DNA of 37,658 nucleotides from Paracoccaceae bacterium (lineage in GTDB: Bacteria; Pseudomonadota; Alphaproteobacteria; Rhodobacterales; Rhodobacteraceae): the NCBI GenBank assembly GCA_011389955.1, contig JAABTI010000002.1, forward strand, positions 1 to 37,658, written 5' to 3'. Both the position numbers and the translations under genes were made by a program. This document shows positions 10,603-21,120 of this stretch, piece after piece. Under the pieces are notes generated by a model, which was given only the letters and a program-made list of their open reading frames with translations, did no database searches and had not been told where the DNA came from. Every line of letters begins with the position of its first letter. Position 1 is the stretch's first letter.

Positions 10603-11706
10603 ATGAGCATGAACACCTTCGGCCATCTTTTCCGTGTCACCACCTGGGGCGAAAGCCACGGTCCCGCCCTTGGGGCGACGGTGGATGGCTGCCCCCCCGG
10701 CGTCGCGATTACCGAGGCCACGATCCAGCACTGGCTGGACCGGCGCAAGCCGGGACAGAACAAATACACCACGCAGCGCCGCGAGGCCGACGCGGTGCGC
10801 ATCCTGTCGGGTGTATTCGAGGGGCAGACCACCGGCACGCCGGTGCAGCTGATGATCGAGAACACCGACCAGCGGTCCAAGGATTACGGCGATATCGCCG
10901 AGAAATTCCGCCCCGGCCATGCCGACATCACCTATTGGCAGAAATACGGCATCCGCGACTATCGTGGCGGTGGCCGGTCCAGCGCCCGCGAAACGGCGGC
11001 GCGGGTGGCCGCCGGCGGGCTGGCGCGGGCGGCGATCGAGACGCTGGCGCCGGGGGTCGAGATCAAGGGCTACATGACACGGATCGGGGCGCACGAGATC
11101 GACCGGGACCGTTTCGACTGGAGCCAGATCGACGCAAACCCGTTCTGGACCCCGGACGCGCAAGCGGCGCAGAGATGGGCGGAATACCTCGACGGGCTGC
11201 GCAAGTCGGGCAATTCCGTGGGCGCGGTTGTCGAGGTGGTGGCGCGCGGCCTGCCCGCCGGGCTGGGCGCGCCGGTTTACGGCAAGCTCGACACCGACCT
11301 GGCCGCCGCGATGATGAGCATCAACGCGGTCAAGGGTGTCGAGATCGGCGAGGGCATGGCGGCGGCCACCCTGACCGGCGAGGACAATGCCGACGAGATA
11401 TTCATGGGCAATGACGGGCAGCCCGTCTATTCCAGCAATCATGCCGGCGGCATTCTCGGCGGGATATCGACCGGGCAGGACGTGGTGGTGCGCTTTGCCG
11501 TGAAACCGACCAGTTCGATCCTGAAGACCCGCCAGACCATCACCAGGTCGGGCGAGGCGACCGACATCGTCACCAAGGGCCGCCACGACCCCTGCGTGGG
11601 CATCCGCGCGGTCCCGGTGGGCGAGGCGATGATGGCCTGTGTGATCCTGGACCACCTGCTGCTGCATCGCGGGCAGGTGGGCGAAAATCGAGGCGCGATC
11701 GGCTGA
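10603..11706 (+). CDS. aroC: chorismate synthase
   Basis: [52 protein letters not shown] and KPTSSI signatures. Confidence 0.97.
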   Translation: MSMNTFGHLFRVTTWGESHGPALGATVDGCPPGVAITEATIQHWLDRRKPGQNKYTTQRREADAVRILSGVFEGQTTGTPVQLMIENTDQRSKDYGDIAEKFRPGHADITYWQKYGIRDYRGGGRSSARETAARVAAGGLARAAIETLAPGVEIKGYMTRIGAHEIDRDRFDWSQIDANPFWTPDAQAAQRWAEYLDGLRKSGNSVGAVVEVVARGLPAGLGAPVYGKLDTDLAAAMMSINAVKGVEIGEGMAAATLTGEDNADEIFMGNDGQPVYSSNHAGGILGGISTGQDVVVRFAVKPTSSILKTRQTITRSGEATDIVTKGRHDPCVGIRAVPVGEAMMACVILDHLLLHRGQVGENRGAIG

Positions 11707-11718
11707 GCGGGCACGGGG

Positions 11719-12573
11719 TCAGGTGGCGCGGCGCTGGAAGGCGATCATCATCAGCGCCAGCAGGCTGGACCCCAGCATCAGCAAAAGCGACACCGCGTTC
11801 AGCAGAGGGGTGGAGCCCTCCTTGAGCCGGTCGAACATGGCGATGGTCAGCGGCGCGTCGGATCCGACCAGCATCAGCGTGGTGTTGAAGTTCTCGAAGC
11901 TCATCAGGAAGGCCACCACGAACGCCCCCACCAGCGCGGGGGCAAGGAACGGCAGGGTAACGGTGCGCACCGCCGTGAGCCGGCCGGCGCCGAGGTTCAT
12001 GGCGGCCTCTTCCAGGGTGCGATCGAATTTCTGGAGCCGGGCGGAGATGACCAGCGTGGCGATGGTGGCGATGAACGAGAACTGGCCAAGTACCACCAGC
12101 GTCAGGCCGGGGCGCAGCGCCACGATATCCCATTTCAGGCCGTCCCAGGCAGCGTTGGCCAGGGTCGAGGAAAACACCAGGATCGAGATGCCCAGCACGA
12201 TGCCGGGGATCACCAGCGGCATCAGCATCAGCACGTAGAGAACCCCGCGTCCGCGGAACTGGTAGCGGTTGAAAAGGAAGGCGTTGGATGTGCCCACGGC
12301 CACCGACAACGCCGAGACGCAGACGCCCACGAAAACCGATGTGCCGATCGCGCCCAGGATGGCGCGATCGTGGAACACGCCGATCATCGGGTCGCTGTCG
12401 CCGAAAAACCAGTTCCAGGTGAAGCCTTCCCACGGCAGCGAGGGGAACTGGCTGTCGTTGAACGCGAACACGGCGACCACGGTAAGCGGCAGCGCAAGGT
12501 AGATGAAGAACAGCGCCACGTAGGCGCCATAGGCGGCCCGGATCGCGCGGGGTTGCGGTATGGTGGGGATCAT
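11719..12573 (-). CDS. ABC transporter permease, spermidine/putrescine type (PotC-like)
   Basis: Six-TM permease with an EEAAMNLGAGRLTAVRTVTLPFLAP EAA loop; adjacent to PotB/PotA/PotD-like genes. Confidence 0.88.
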   Translation of the reverse strand: MIPTIPQPRAIRAAYGAYVALFFIYLALPLTVVAVFAFNDSQFPSLPWEGFTWNWFFGDSDPMIGVFHDRAILGAIGTSVFVGVCVSALSVAVGTSNAFLFNRYQFRGRGVLYVLMLMPLVIPGIVLGISILVFSSTLANAAWDGLKWDIVALRPGLTLVVLGQFSFIATIATLVISARLQKFDRTLEEAAMNLGAGRLTAVRTVTLPFLAPALVGAFVVAFLMSFENFNTTLMLVGSDAPLTIAMFDRLKEGSTPLLNAVSLLLMLGSSLLALMMIAFQRRAT

Positions 12574-12587
12574 CGCGCCGTCCTTTC

Positions 12588-13445
12588 CTAGCCCATGGTC
12601 TTTTCAAGGGTTTGACCCGTCAGGCGCAGCATGGCCCAGACGATTACCGAGGACAGGATCAGCAGCATGAAGCCGAACGCGGCGCCCAGTTCCCAGTTGA
12701 AGCGCACTATGAACTGCGAATAGATAAGTTCCGTGAACCACAGGCTGTCCTTGCCGCCCAGCATGGTCGGGGTCAGGTAATTGCCCAGCGACAGCATGAA
12801 CACCACGATACTGCCCGACACGATGCCGGGGGTGGCGTGGGGAATGATGATCTCGCGCAGGATGGACGGGCCGGAGCCACCCAGATCGTAGCCGGCCTCG
12901 ATCACGGAATCATCGAGGCTTTCGAGGGTGGTCACCAGCGGCACCACCATGAACAGCATCGAGGTGTAGACCAGGCCCACCATGATCGCGGCGTCGTTAT
13001 ACAGCATCTCCACCGGGCCGGAAACCAGGCCCGACCATTGCAGCAGGCTGGAAAATACCCCGGTCTCGCGCAGCAGGATCATCCAGCCGAAGGTGCGCAC
13101 CAGTTCAGAGACCCAGAACGGCACAAGGCACATCAGGAACAGTGCCGATTGCGTGCGGCCCTTGACCATCTTGGCGATGTAGTAACTGACGGGAAAGGCG
13201 ATCAGAAGGGTGATGAAGGTCGCCGCGACGGCCATGATCGCGGTCCGCGCGAAGGTCATCAGGTAGAGTGGCTCGTTCAGGAACGTGCGGTAGTTGGCGG
13301 TGCTGGTGGCGTATTCGCCCACGCCGACGCGTTCGCGCAGCGAGATCAGGAACATGTCGACATGCGGGATCACGATCAGCGCCGTGAGCCACAGCAGCAG
13401 CGGCATCAGCAGCAGGATGAATCCCAGTTTGGCCTGTGCGCGCAT
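12588..13445 (-). CDS. ABC transporter permease, spermidine/putrescine type (PotB-like)
   Basis: Multi-TM, EAGYDLGGSGPSILREIIIPHATPGIVSG EAA loop; LGNYLTPTMLGG. Confidence 0.88.
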   Translation of the reverse strand: MRAQAKLGFILLLMPLLLWLTALIVIPHVDMFLISLRERVGVGEYATSTANYRTFLNEPLYLMTFARTAIMAVAATFITLLIAFPVSYYIAKMVKGRTQSALFLMCLVPFWVSELVRTFGWMILLRETGVFSSLLQWSGLVSGPVEMLYNDAAIMVGLVYTSMLFMVVPLVTTLESLDDSVIEAGYDLGGSGPSILREIIIPHATPGIVSGSIVVFMLSLGNYLTPTMLGGKDSLWFTELIYSQFIVRFNWELGAAFGFMLLILSSVIVWAMLRLTGQTLEKTMG

Positions 13446-13448
13446 CGC

Positions 13449-14552
13449 TCAGGCCCCCGTGCCGGCGGCGAAGCAGTTGCCATGTGCCCCGGACCATCCG
13501 ATGTGCATGCGCGCGCCCTTTTCCAGCATCGCGAATTCACCCGATTGCGGCAGGGTCACCTCGATTTCGCCGCGCCCTTCGTCGTCGCGAAACAGGATGC
13601 GGCTGGCAGCGCCGTTGAACAGGATCGAAGTGACCTGCCCTGACAGGCGATTGTCGAAATGGATCAGTTCTTCGCCGGTGTGCGCGACGCGGATCGCCTC
13701 GGGGCGGACGTAGATATCGGCGCGGTCGCCGGCCGACAAGGCACGCCCGTGCGAGGCGCCGTGCAGCGTCAGGCCACTGTCGGTGCGCAGTTGCAGCGCG
13801 TCGCCCTCGGCACGAACGACGATGGCCGGCCAGCGGTTGGTGTCGCCGACGAACCCGGCGACGAAGGCGGTTTCGGGGCGGTAATACAGGTCGCGCGCGG
13901 CGCCCAGTTGTTCGAACCGGCCATTGTTCATCACCGCGATCTGGTCGGACATGACCAACGCCTCGGACTGGTCGTGGGTGATGTAGACGAAGGTGGTGTC
14001 GAACGCGGCCTGAAGCGCCTTGAGCTCGATCTTCATGTGTTCGCGCAGCTTGAGGTCAAGCGCGCCCAGCGGCTCGTCCAGCAACAGCACGTCGGGTTCG
14101 AGCACCATGCAGCGGGCGATGGCGATGCGCTGTTTCTGCCCGCCAGACAGTTCATGCACCTTGCGCTTGCCCACGCCGGGCAGGCCGATGCGGTCCAGCA
14201 CCCCGTCCACCTTGCGGGCGATGTCCGCCCGCGGCAGGCCAGCGCGGCGCAGGCCGTAGCCGATATTGTCCTCGATATTCATCATGGGAAAAAGCGCGAG
14301 GTGCTGGAACACCATGTTCACCGGGCGCTTGTTGGGCGGCACGTTCAGCATCGACCGGCCCTTGATGCGGATATCGCCGCTGGTAGGGGGCAGGAACCCC
14401 GCGATCATGCGCATGATCGTGGTCTTGCCGCAGCCCGACGGGCCGAGAACGGAAAAGAATGACCCCTGGGGCACGGCAAAGTCCACGTTGTCGACGGCGG
14501 TCGCATCGTCGAACCGCTTGGTCAGAGCGACGCATTCCAGATCGGGGGTCAT
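13449..14552 (-). CDS. ABC transporter ATP-binding protein, spermidine/putrescine type (PotA-like)
   Basis: Walker A GPSGCGKTT, LSGGQKQRIAIARCMVLEPDVLLLDEPLGALD, C-terminal TOBE-like domain. Confidence 0.92.
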   Translation of the reverse strand: MTPDLECVALTKRFDDATAVDNVDFAVPQGSFFSVLGPSGCGKTTIMRMIAGFLPPTSGDIRIKGRSMLNVPPNKRPVNMVFQHLALFPMMNIEDNIGYGLRRAGLPRADIARKVDGVLDRIGLPGVGKRKVHELSGGQKQRIAIARCMVLEPDVLLLDEPLGALDLKLREHMKIELKALQAAFDTTFVYITHDQSEALVMSDQIAVMNNGRFEQLGAARDLYYRPETAFVAGFVGDTNRWPAIVVRAEGDALQLRTDSGLTLHGASHGRALSAGDRADIYVRPEAIRVAHTGEELIHFDNRLSGQVTSILFNGAASRILFRDDEGRGEIEVTLPQSGEFAMLEKGARMHIGWSGAHGNCFAAGTGA

Positions 14553-14582
14553 CGGATATCCTGCAATGGATGAAACGGAGTA

Positions 14583-14607
14583 CGGCACCCGCGCTTGGCG
14601 GGTGCCG
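14583..14607 (-). terminator. intergenic hairpin between the binding-protein gene and potA-like gene (attenuator or RNA stabiliser)
   Basis: 10-bp perfect stem CGGCACCCGC / GCGGGTGCCG (14583-14592, 14598-14607) with 5-nt loop; no strong U tract. Confidence 0.6.
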
Positions 14608-14630
14608 CGAATCGTCACGCGTGTCGCGTA

Positions 14631-15710
14631 TCAGTTGGCCGCCTTGACACGGTCCAGAACGCCGCCTTCGATCGCCTCGAGGCCGGCGGGAACGGGCGGA
14701 TACCACTTGATGTTATCGACGTCCTCGGGCGGGAAGCTGTTCTGATACTTCGCCTTGAGCGCGTCCGAAGCATAGGCATCCGCGCCCTTGGAGGCGGTGA
14801 AATTGCCTGCCGAGGCGGTAATCATCGCCGAAACTTCGGGCTGCATCACGAAGTTGATCCAGTCATAGGCGGCCTGATCGGCGCGGCCCTTGGCCGGCAG
14901 AACGAACGTGTCGATCCAGCCCAGCGCGCCGGACCCGGGCGCAACGAAGGTGATATCGGCGTTATCGTCGTTCAGTTTCCAGCCGCCTGTATCCCATGCC
15001 ATGGCCGCGACAACTTCGCCCGAGCGGACGAGATTCATCAGCTCGTCACCGCCGCCCCAGTATGTTTTGACGTTGGGCTTGCAATCCTTCAGCTTGGCTT
15101 CGACCTCTTCCATGATCTCGGTATAGGCGGCCGCGTCGCCATAGGCGGCGAACGGGTCCATCCCCATGGAAAACGCGAACCCGATCAGCGTTGGGCGCTT
15201 GAGCCGGTAGGAGACCTTCCCGGCAACTTCGTCATTGCACAGATCGGTGTAGTCGGCGACGCCGGCCGCCTTGGTGGTGTCCAGCACCAGGCCGCTGGTG
15301 CCCCAGACATGCGGAACGCCGTAAACCTCATCACTGACGGTGGTATTCTTCTTGGTCGCTTCCAGCATCGAGGGGATGAACAGGCTGCTGTCTATCCGAG
15401 ACAGGTCGATGGGCTTGTAGATGCCGAACTCGGCCTGCGGGCCGGCGATGCGGTCCTGGCTGGGCTGGGCCAGGTCGAAACCGCCGCCGCCGGTGGCGCG
15501 CAGCTTGGCGATCATTTCCTCGTTGTTGGACTTGGTCACCTCGACGATGTGGCCGGTTTCCGCCTCGAATTTCTCGATGACGTCCTGGGGCGCGTAGCCG
15601 CCCCATGTCAACAGGCGCAGCGTTTCGGCGCTGGCGCCCTGGGCCATGGCGATCAGGCCGATTACCCCGGCCGAGCGGGCCAGGTTGATCGTGAAGGAAT
15701 TTCGTCTCAT
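14631..15710 (-). CDS. extracellular solute-binding protein, spermidine/putrescine type (PotD/F-like)
   Basis: Signal peptide, LRLLTWGGYAPQDVIEKFEAETGHIVEV and LDTTKAAGVADYTDL; first gene of a four-gene ABC operon. Confidence 0.88.
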   Translation of the reverse strand: MRRNSFTINLARSAGVIGLIAMAQGASAETLRLLTWGGYAPQDVIEKFEAETGHIVEVTKSNNEEMIAKLRATGGGGFDLAQPSQDRIAGPQAEFGIYKPIDLSRIDSSLFIPSMLEATKKNTTVSDEVYGVPHVWGTSGLVLDTTKAAGVADYTDLCNDEVAGKVSYRLKRPTLIGFAFSMGMDPFAAYGDAAAYTEIMEEVEAKLKDCKPNVKTYWGGGDELMNLVRSGEVVAAMAWDTGGWKLNDDNADITFVAPGSGALGWIDTFVLPAKGRADQAAYDWINFVMQPEVSAMITASAGNFTASKGADAYASDALKAKYQNSFPPEDVDNIKWYPPVPAGLEAIEGGVLDRVKAAN

Positions 15711-15985
15711 TTCAGTCCCCTGTTTTCAGCTATGGTGTGCATCCGATCAACTGCCACCTAAGTGAAACAGATTTGCGACGATGTCGGACATTCCGTTTTC
15801 GTTTTTTATCGGATAGTAAAATAAAGATCGTCAGTTTTGGTGAAAGTCAACATCGACGATCATAATTCGCGTCCGGACGCGGCGGCCCGTGGGATTGGCA
15901 GTGCCGATATCGCATGGTCATCGGGGCGTCCGTGGCCCCTTGCGGCCCGCTTCGCGCGCCGTTCCGGAAAACGAGGAGCAACCAA

Positions 15986-17680
15986 ATGACCGAACTGAGC
16001 GACCTGATAGACCAGGGGCGCGGCATCGTTCCGGCCGACCTGGTGTTGCGCGGTGGCCAGGTGTTCGACCTGACCACCGGCGAGATGATCGCGGGCGATG
16101 TGGCGATCTGCGGTGATACCATCGTCGGGGTTGGCGAAGCCTACGAGGGACAGCAGGTGATCGACGCGACCGGCCAGATCCTGGTGCCCGGTTTCATCGA
16201 CACGCACCTGCATATCGAAAGCTCGCTGGTTACGCCGTTCGAGTTCGATCGCTGCGTCGGGGCACGCGGGGTGACCACCGCGATCTGCGACCCGCACGAG
16301 ATTGCCAACGTGATCGGGGTCGATGGCATCCGCTATTTCCAGCAGGCGTCGGAGCATACGCTGATGGACATCCGCGTGCAACTCAGTTCCTGCGTGCCGT
16401 CCACGGAGATGGAAACATCGGGCGCGCGGATCGAGGCGGCGGATCTGGCCGGCCTGCGCGGCCATCCGTCGGGCATCGGCCTGGCCGAGTTCATGAACTA
16501 TCCCGGCGTGCTGGGCAGGGGCGCGGGCGCCATGGCCAAGCTGGAGATGTTCCGTGGCGGGCATATCGACGGGCACGCGCCGATGCTGTCGGGGCGTGAC
16601 CTGTGTGCCTATGTCGCCGCGGGTATCCGCACCGAACACGAGGCGACCACCGCCGAGGAGGCGCGCGAGAAACTGCGCAAGGGGATGCGGGTGCTGATCC
16701 GCGAGGGATCGGTGTCGAAGGACATGCACGCGCTTGCGCCGGTTCTGACCGACGTGACGGCGCCCTACATGGCGCTTTGCACCGATGACCGAAACCCCCT
16801 GGATATCGCCGAGCATGGCCATCTGGACTACATGATCCGCAGCCTGATCGCGCTGGGATGTTCACCGCTGGCGGTTTACCGCGCGGCCAGCTTGTCGGCG
16901 GCGGAGGCGTTCGGCCTGCGCGACCGCGGCTTGATCGCGCCGGGGCGGCGGGCGGATATCGTGATGCTGGACAGCCTTGAAGAGTGTCGCGCGACGCGGG
17001 TGCTGTGTGCCGGGAAGGAGATGACCGTGGCGGCATTCGCCGCGCGCGGCACGGTCGCGCCGGTGGGGCGCGGATCGGTCGATGCGCCGGCGGTAACGGC
17101 GGCAAGTTTTCGCACCAGCGGCAACCGCGAACAGACGGACGTCATCGGGATACTCGATGGCAAGATCATCACCGAACATCTGCACGAGGTGATCCCGATT
17201 ACCGAAGGCGACAAGCGCGCGGACATCGCGCGTGACCTTATCAAGATCGCGGTGGTCGAGCGGCACGGCCGCAACGGCAACATCGCCACGGGGTTCGTGC
17301 GTGGCTTTGGCCTGAAGGCGGGGGCGATCGCGTCGACGGTGTGCCACGATCACCACAACATCGTGGTGGTGGGCGCGGATTACGATGACATGGCCCGCGC
17401 GGTGACCCGCCTGGGCGAGATCGAGGGCGGGTTCGTCGTGGTGCGCGACGGCGAGGTGCTGGCCGAACTGGCATTGCCGGTGGCCGGCCTGATGAGCCTG
17501 GAGCCATTCGAGGTGGTGCGCGACCGGCTGTCGGAATTGCGCGCGGCGGCGACGTCGCTTGGCGTCACGCTGGAAGAGCCGTTCCTGCAACTCGCCTTCC
17601 TTGCGCTGCCGGTGATTCCCGCGCTCAAGATCACCGATCGCGGGCTGGTCGACGTGATCCGGTTCGAGATCATCGGATAG
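15986..17680 (+). CDS. ade: adenine deaminase
   Basis: Amidohydrolase metal motif [56 protein letters not shown], typical of Ade. Confidence 0.92.
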   Translation: MTELSDLIDQGRGIVPADLVLRGGQVFDLTTGEMIAGDVAICGDTIVGVGEAYEGQQVIDATGQILVPGFIDTHLHIESSLVTPFEFDRCVGARGVTTAICDPHEIANVIGVDGIRYFQQASEHTLMDIRVQLSSCVPSTEMETSGARIEAADLAGLRGHPSGIGLAEFMNYPGVLGRGAGAMAKLEMFRGGHIDGHAPMLSGRDLCAYVAAGIRTEHEATTAEEAREKLRKGMRVLIREGSVSKDMHALAPVLTDVTAPYMALCTDDRNPLDIAEHGHLDYMIRSLIALGCSPLAVYRAASLSAAEAFGLRDRGLIAPGRRADIVMLDSLEECRATRVLCAGKEMTVAAFAARGTVAPVGRGSVDAPAVTAASFRTSGNREQTDVIGILDGKIITEHLHEVIPITEGDKRADIARDLIKIAVVERHGRNGNIATGFVRGFGLKAGAIASTVCHDHHNIVVVGADYDDMARAVTRLGEIEGGFVVVRDGEVLAELALPVAGLMSLEPFEVVRDRLSELRAAATSLGVTLEEPFLQLAFLALPVIPALKITDRGLVDVIRFEIIG

Positions 17681-17715
17681 TGGATTTTCTGCACTGCGAA
17701 ACGTATTTCCATTTA

Positions 17716-17744
17716 TTGACGTGCTTTGCCGAACGCTCTACCTT
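17716..17744 (+). promoter_or_regulatory. candidate sigma70-type promoter upstream of the fadJ-like gene
   Basis: TTGACG followed after 17 nt by TACCTT, about 80 nt upstream of the start codon. Confidence 0.4.
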
Positions 17745-17825
17745 GCCCCGTCAAACGGGTGAGGCGAGGAACGCGCGCGCCGTCGTCCCGAAAACGTCCC
17801 ATGATCTGCAAAAGGAAGGCCGCAA

Positions 17826-19928
17826 ATGTCCGATACCCATCAGGTAAACGATCTGATCTCGATCGAAATGGAGGGCGACACCGCCCTGATTCGCATCGAC
17901 AATCCGCCGGTGAACGCCACGGGACAGGTCGTGCGACAGGGGCTGGACGAAGCGGTGGCCAGGCTCGACGCCGATGCGGCGGTCAAGGCGATTGCGATTT
18001 ACGGGGCCGGGCGCACCTTCGTCGCGGGCGCGGATATCAAGGAATTCGGAAAACCCCCGCAGCCGCCGGCGCTGCCCGAGGTCTACGACCGGATCGAGGC
18101 CTGCGAAACGCCCGTGGTCACCGTGATGCACGGCACCGCGCTGGGCGGGGGGCTGGAACTGGCGCTGGCGACCCATGCGCGCGTCGGCATCGATGGGTTG
18201 CGCGTGGGCCTGCCAGAGGTCGCGCTGGGCCTGCTGCCGGGGGCTGGCGGCACGCAGCGCCTGCCGCGCCTCACCGGGATTCCCTTTGCTCTGGATGCCT
18301 GTCTGTCCGGCCGGCACGTGCCCGCGCAGGAGGCGCTGGAGGCCGGCGTGATCGACCGGCTGGAAGCGGGCGAGCCGCGCGACGTCGCATTGAAGACGGC
18401 ACAGGACGCAGCCAGCGGCGTGCTGAAGACGCGGCGCACCGGCGATCTGGAGGTGACGCCTGACGAGGCGGCGTTGCGCGAAACGGAGGAGAAACTGCGC
18501 CAGACGCAGCCGCTGTTGTTCTCGCCCCACAAGATCGTGGAATGCATCCGCGTCGCAAGCGAGACACCGCTGGCCGAGGGCCTGAAATTCGAACGCGCGG
18601 CATTCATGGAATGCATGGACACGCCGCAGCGCGCCGGGCTGATTCATGCCTTTTTCGGAGAACGCGCCGTCAGCAACATCCCCGAGGCCAAGGGCGAAGC
18701 GCGCCCCATCGACAAGGTCGGCATCATCGGCGGCGGCACGATGGGATCGGGGATTGCCACCGCATGCCTGCTGGCCGGTCTGCCGGTTCGCATGGTCGAG
18801 GTGGCGCAGGAAGGCCTGGATCGCGGCATCGCCACGATAACCGGAAACATCGACGGCGCCGTCAAGCGCGGCAAGCTGCCCGCCGACAAGCGCGACGCGA
18901 CGCTGGCGATGCTGGAGCCATCCCTGCAGATGGAGGATCTGGCCGATGTGGACCTGGTGGTCGAGGCCGTGTTCGAGGACATGGACGTGAAGAAGGAAAT
19001 CTTCGGCAAGCTCGACAAGATCTGCAAACCCGGCGCGATCATGGCGTCGAACACCTCTTACCTCGATGTCAACGAGATCGCCGCCGCTACATCGCGCCCC
19101 GCCGACGTGCTGGGCCTGCATTTCTTCAGCCCCGCGCACGTGATGCGCCTGCTGGAAATCGTGGTGGCCGACAAGACCGCGCCGGACGTGGTGGCGACGG
19201 GCTTCGCCCTGGCCAAGCGGCTGAAGAAGGTCGGCGTGCGTGCCGGGGTGTGCGACGGATTCATTGGCAACCGCATCCTGTCGCATTACGGCAAGGAGGC
19301 GGCCTATCTGGTCCTCGACGGGGCTTCGCCGCAACAGGTGGACAGTGCCCTTGAAGGGTTCGGGTTCGCCATGGGGCCGCACAAGGTGGGCGACCTGGCC
19401 GGGCTGGATATCGGCTGGGCCAACCGCAAACGGAAAGCGGACAACCGCGACCCGAACGAACGCTACGCCGGGGCGGTGGCCGATCGCATTTGCGAACAGG
19501 GCTGGTTCGGGCGCAAGACCGGCAAGGGCTACTACGTCTACGAGGGCAAGGATGTCCGGCCGAACCCGGATGTCGCCCCCATCATCGAGCGGGAGCGGCA
19601 AGAGGCCGGCATCACTCCGCGTGAATTCACCGACCAGGAGATCGTGGATCGCTACATGACGGCGATGATTTCCGAGGCCGCGCGCGTTGTCGAGGATGGC
19701 ATCGCAAAGCGCCCGCTGGACGTGGATATGGTGCTGCTGTTCGGCTACGGATTCCCGCGGTTCCGGGGCGGGCCACTGCACTATGCCGACACGATCGGAG
19801 CAGCCGAACTGGTGCGCCGGATCGAGGGCTATGCGCAGGAGGATCCGCACTATTGGCAGGTTCCCGACATTCTGCGCCGCATGGCCGCGGACGGCACGAC
19901 ATTCGCAGACATGAACAAGGGGGCCTGA
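17826..19928 (+). CDS. bifunctional enoyl-CoA hydratase / 3-hydroxyacyl-CoA dehydrogenase (FadJ-like)
   Basis: N-terminal crotonase domain (GAGRTFVAGADIKEFG, HGTALGGGLELALA), then a Rossmann HAD domain (VGIIGGGTMGSGIATACLLAG, FFSPAHVMRLLEIV). Confidence 0.93.
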   Translation: MSDTHQVNDLISIEMEGDTALIRIDNPPVNATGQVVRQGLDEAVARLDADAAVKAIAIYGAGRTFVAGADIKEFGKPPQPPALPEVYDRIEACETPVVTVMHGTALGGGLELALATHARVGIDGLRVGLPEVALGLLPGAGGTQRLPRLTGIPFALDACLSGRHVPAQEALEAGVIDRLEAGEPRDVALKTAQDAASGVLKTRRTGDLEVTPDEAALRETEEKLRQTQPLLFSPHKIVECIRVASETPLAEGLKFERAAFMECMDTPQRAGLIHAFFGERAVSNIPEAKGEARPIDKVGIIGGGTMGSGIATACLLAGLPVRMVEVAQEGLDRGIATITGNIDGAVKRGKLPADKRDATLAMLEPSLQMEDLADVDLVVEAVFEDMDVKKEIFGKLDKICKPGAIMASNTSYLDVNEIAAATSRPADVLGLHFFSPAHVMRLLEIVVADKTAPDVVATGFALAKRLKKVGVRAGVCDGFIGNRILSHYGKEAAYLVLDGASPQQVDSALEGFGFAMGPHKVGDLAGLDIGWANRKRKADNRDPNERYAGAVADRICEQGWFGRKTGKGYYVYEGKDVRPNPDVAPIIERERQEAGITPREFTDQEIVDRYMTAMISEAARVVEDGIAKRPLDVDMVLLFGYGFPRFRGGPLHYADTIGAAELVRRIEGYAQEDPHYWQVPDILRRMAADGTTFADMNKGA

Positions 19929-19929
19929 C

Positions 19930-21117
19930 ATGGACCTGAGCTATTCACCCGAAGACCGCGCCTTCCAGGAGGAGGTGCGCGGATGGCTGGCCGACAACCT
20001 GCCCGCCCATATTTCCGATGCCGTGCGTTCCGGCGGCGAGCTGACCAAACCGATGATGGAGGAGTGGCACGTGCTGCTCAATTCCCGGGGGTGGCTGGCC
20101 ACGACATGGCCGGAGGAATTCGGCGGCCCGGGCTGGACCCCGGTGCAGAAGCACATCTTCGAAGAGGAGTGCTGCCGCGCCTATGCGCCGCGCATCGTGC
20201 CTTTCGGCGTCAACATGCTGGGGCCGGTCCTGATAAAGTTCGGGACCACCCAACAGCAGGAGCACTACCTGCCGCGCATCCTTGATGGCACCGACTGGTG
20301 GTGCCAGGGCTATTCCGAGCCGGGCGCCGGTAGCGATCTGGCCAGCCTGAAAACCCGCGCTGTGCGCGATGGCGACGAGTATGTCATCAACGGGCAAAAG
20401 ACCTGGACGACGCTGGGCCAGCACGCGAACAAGATCTTCTGCCTGGTGCGCACCGACCCGGATGTCAAACAGCAGGAAGGCATTTCCTTTGTCCTGGTAG
20501 ACCTGGACACACCGGGGATCGAGATGCGCCCGATCCGCCTGATCGAGGGCGGACACGAGGTCAACGAGGTGTTTTTCACCGATGTGCGCGTGCCTGTCGC
20601 CAACCTGGTGGGCGAGGAAAACAAGGGCTGGACCATCGCCAAGTTCCTGCTCAGCCATGAACGCACGGGCATCGCCGGCGTGGGCTTTTCCATGCAGGCG
20701 CTGGAAGAGGTCAAGGCGCTGGCGCGCAAGGTGCGGCGCGGGTCGGGGCGGTTGATCGACGATCCGCTGTTCGCCGCGCGCATCGCGCAGGCCGAGATCG
20801 ACCTGGAGGCGATGAAGATCACCAACCTGCGGATGCTGTTCAAGGCGCAGGAACAGGGTGCGCCCGGCCCCGAAACCTCGATCCTCAAGATCAAGGGCAC
20901 CGTGATCCACCAGGAAATGAAGGATCTGGCGCGCCGGGCGCTGGGGCCTATGGCGGCACCGTTTCCCGGCCATGTCAGCGATGGCAACATCCTGTTCGGG
21001 CCCGAGGACACGGCGAACAACGCGGCGCGCTATTTCAACAACCGCAAGACCTCGATCTTCGGTGGATCGAACGAGATCCAGCGCAATATCCTGACCAAGA
21101 CCATGCTGGAGCTGTAA
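19930..21117 (+). CDS. acyl-CoA dehydrogenase, large-type subunit of an adjacent ACAD pair
   Basis: WCQGYSEPGAGSDLASL, LLSHERTGIAG, C-terminal SIFGGSNEIQRNILTK. Confidence 0.93.
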   Translation: MDLSYSPEDRAFQEEVRGWLADNLPAHISDAVRSGGELTKPMMEEWHVLLNSRGWLATTWPEEFGGPGWTPVQKHIFEEECCRAYAPRIVPFGVNMLGPVLIKFGTTQQQEHYLPRILDGTDWWCQGYSEPGAGSDLASLKTRAVRDGDEYVINGQKTWTTLGQHANKIFCLVRTDPDVKQQEGISFVLVDLDTPGIEMRPIRLIEGGHEVNEVFFTDVRVPVANLVGEENKGWTIAKFLLSHERTGIAGVGFSMQALEEVKALARKVRRGSGRLIDDPLFAARIAQAEIDLEAMKITNLRMLFKAQEQGAPGPETSILKIKGTVIHQEMKDLARRALGPMAAPFPGHVSDGNILFGPEDTANNAARYFNNRKTSIFGGSNEIQRNILTKTMLEL

Positions 21118-21120
21118 GCG

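Noticed and set aside
17751-19931. 726-aa minus-strand ORF antisense to the FadJ-like gene
   Set aside because: Antisense shadow ORF from high-GC codon usage; the plus-strand gene has clear crotonase and HAD motifs.
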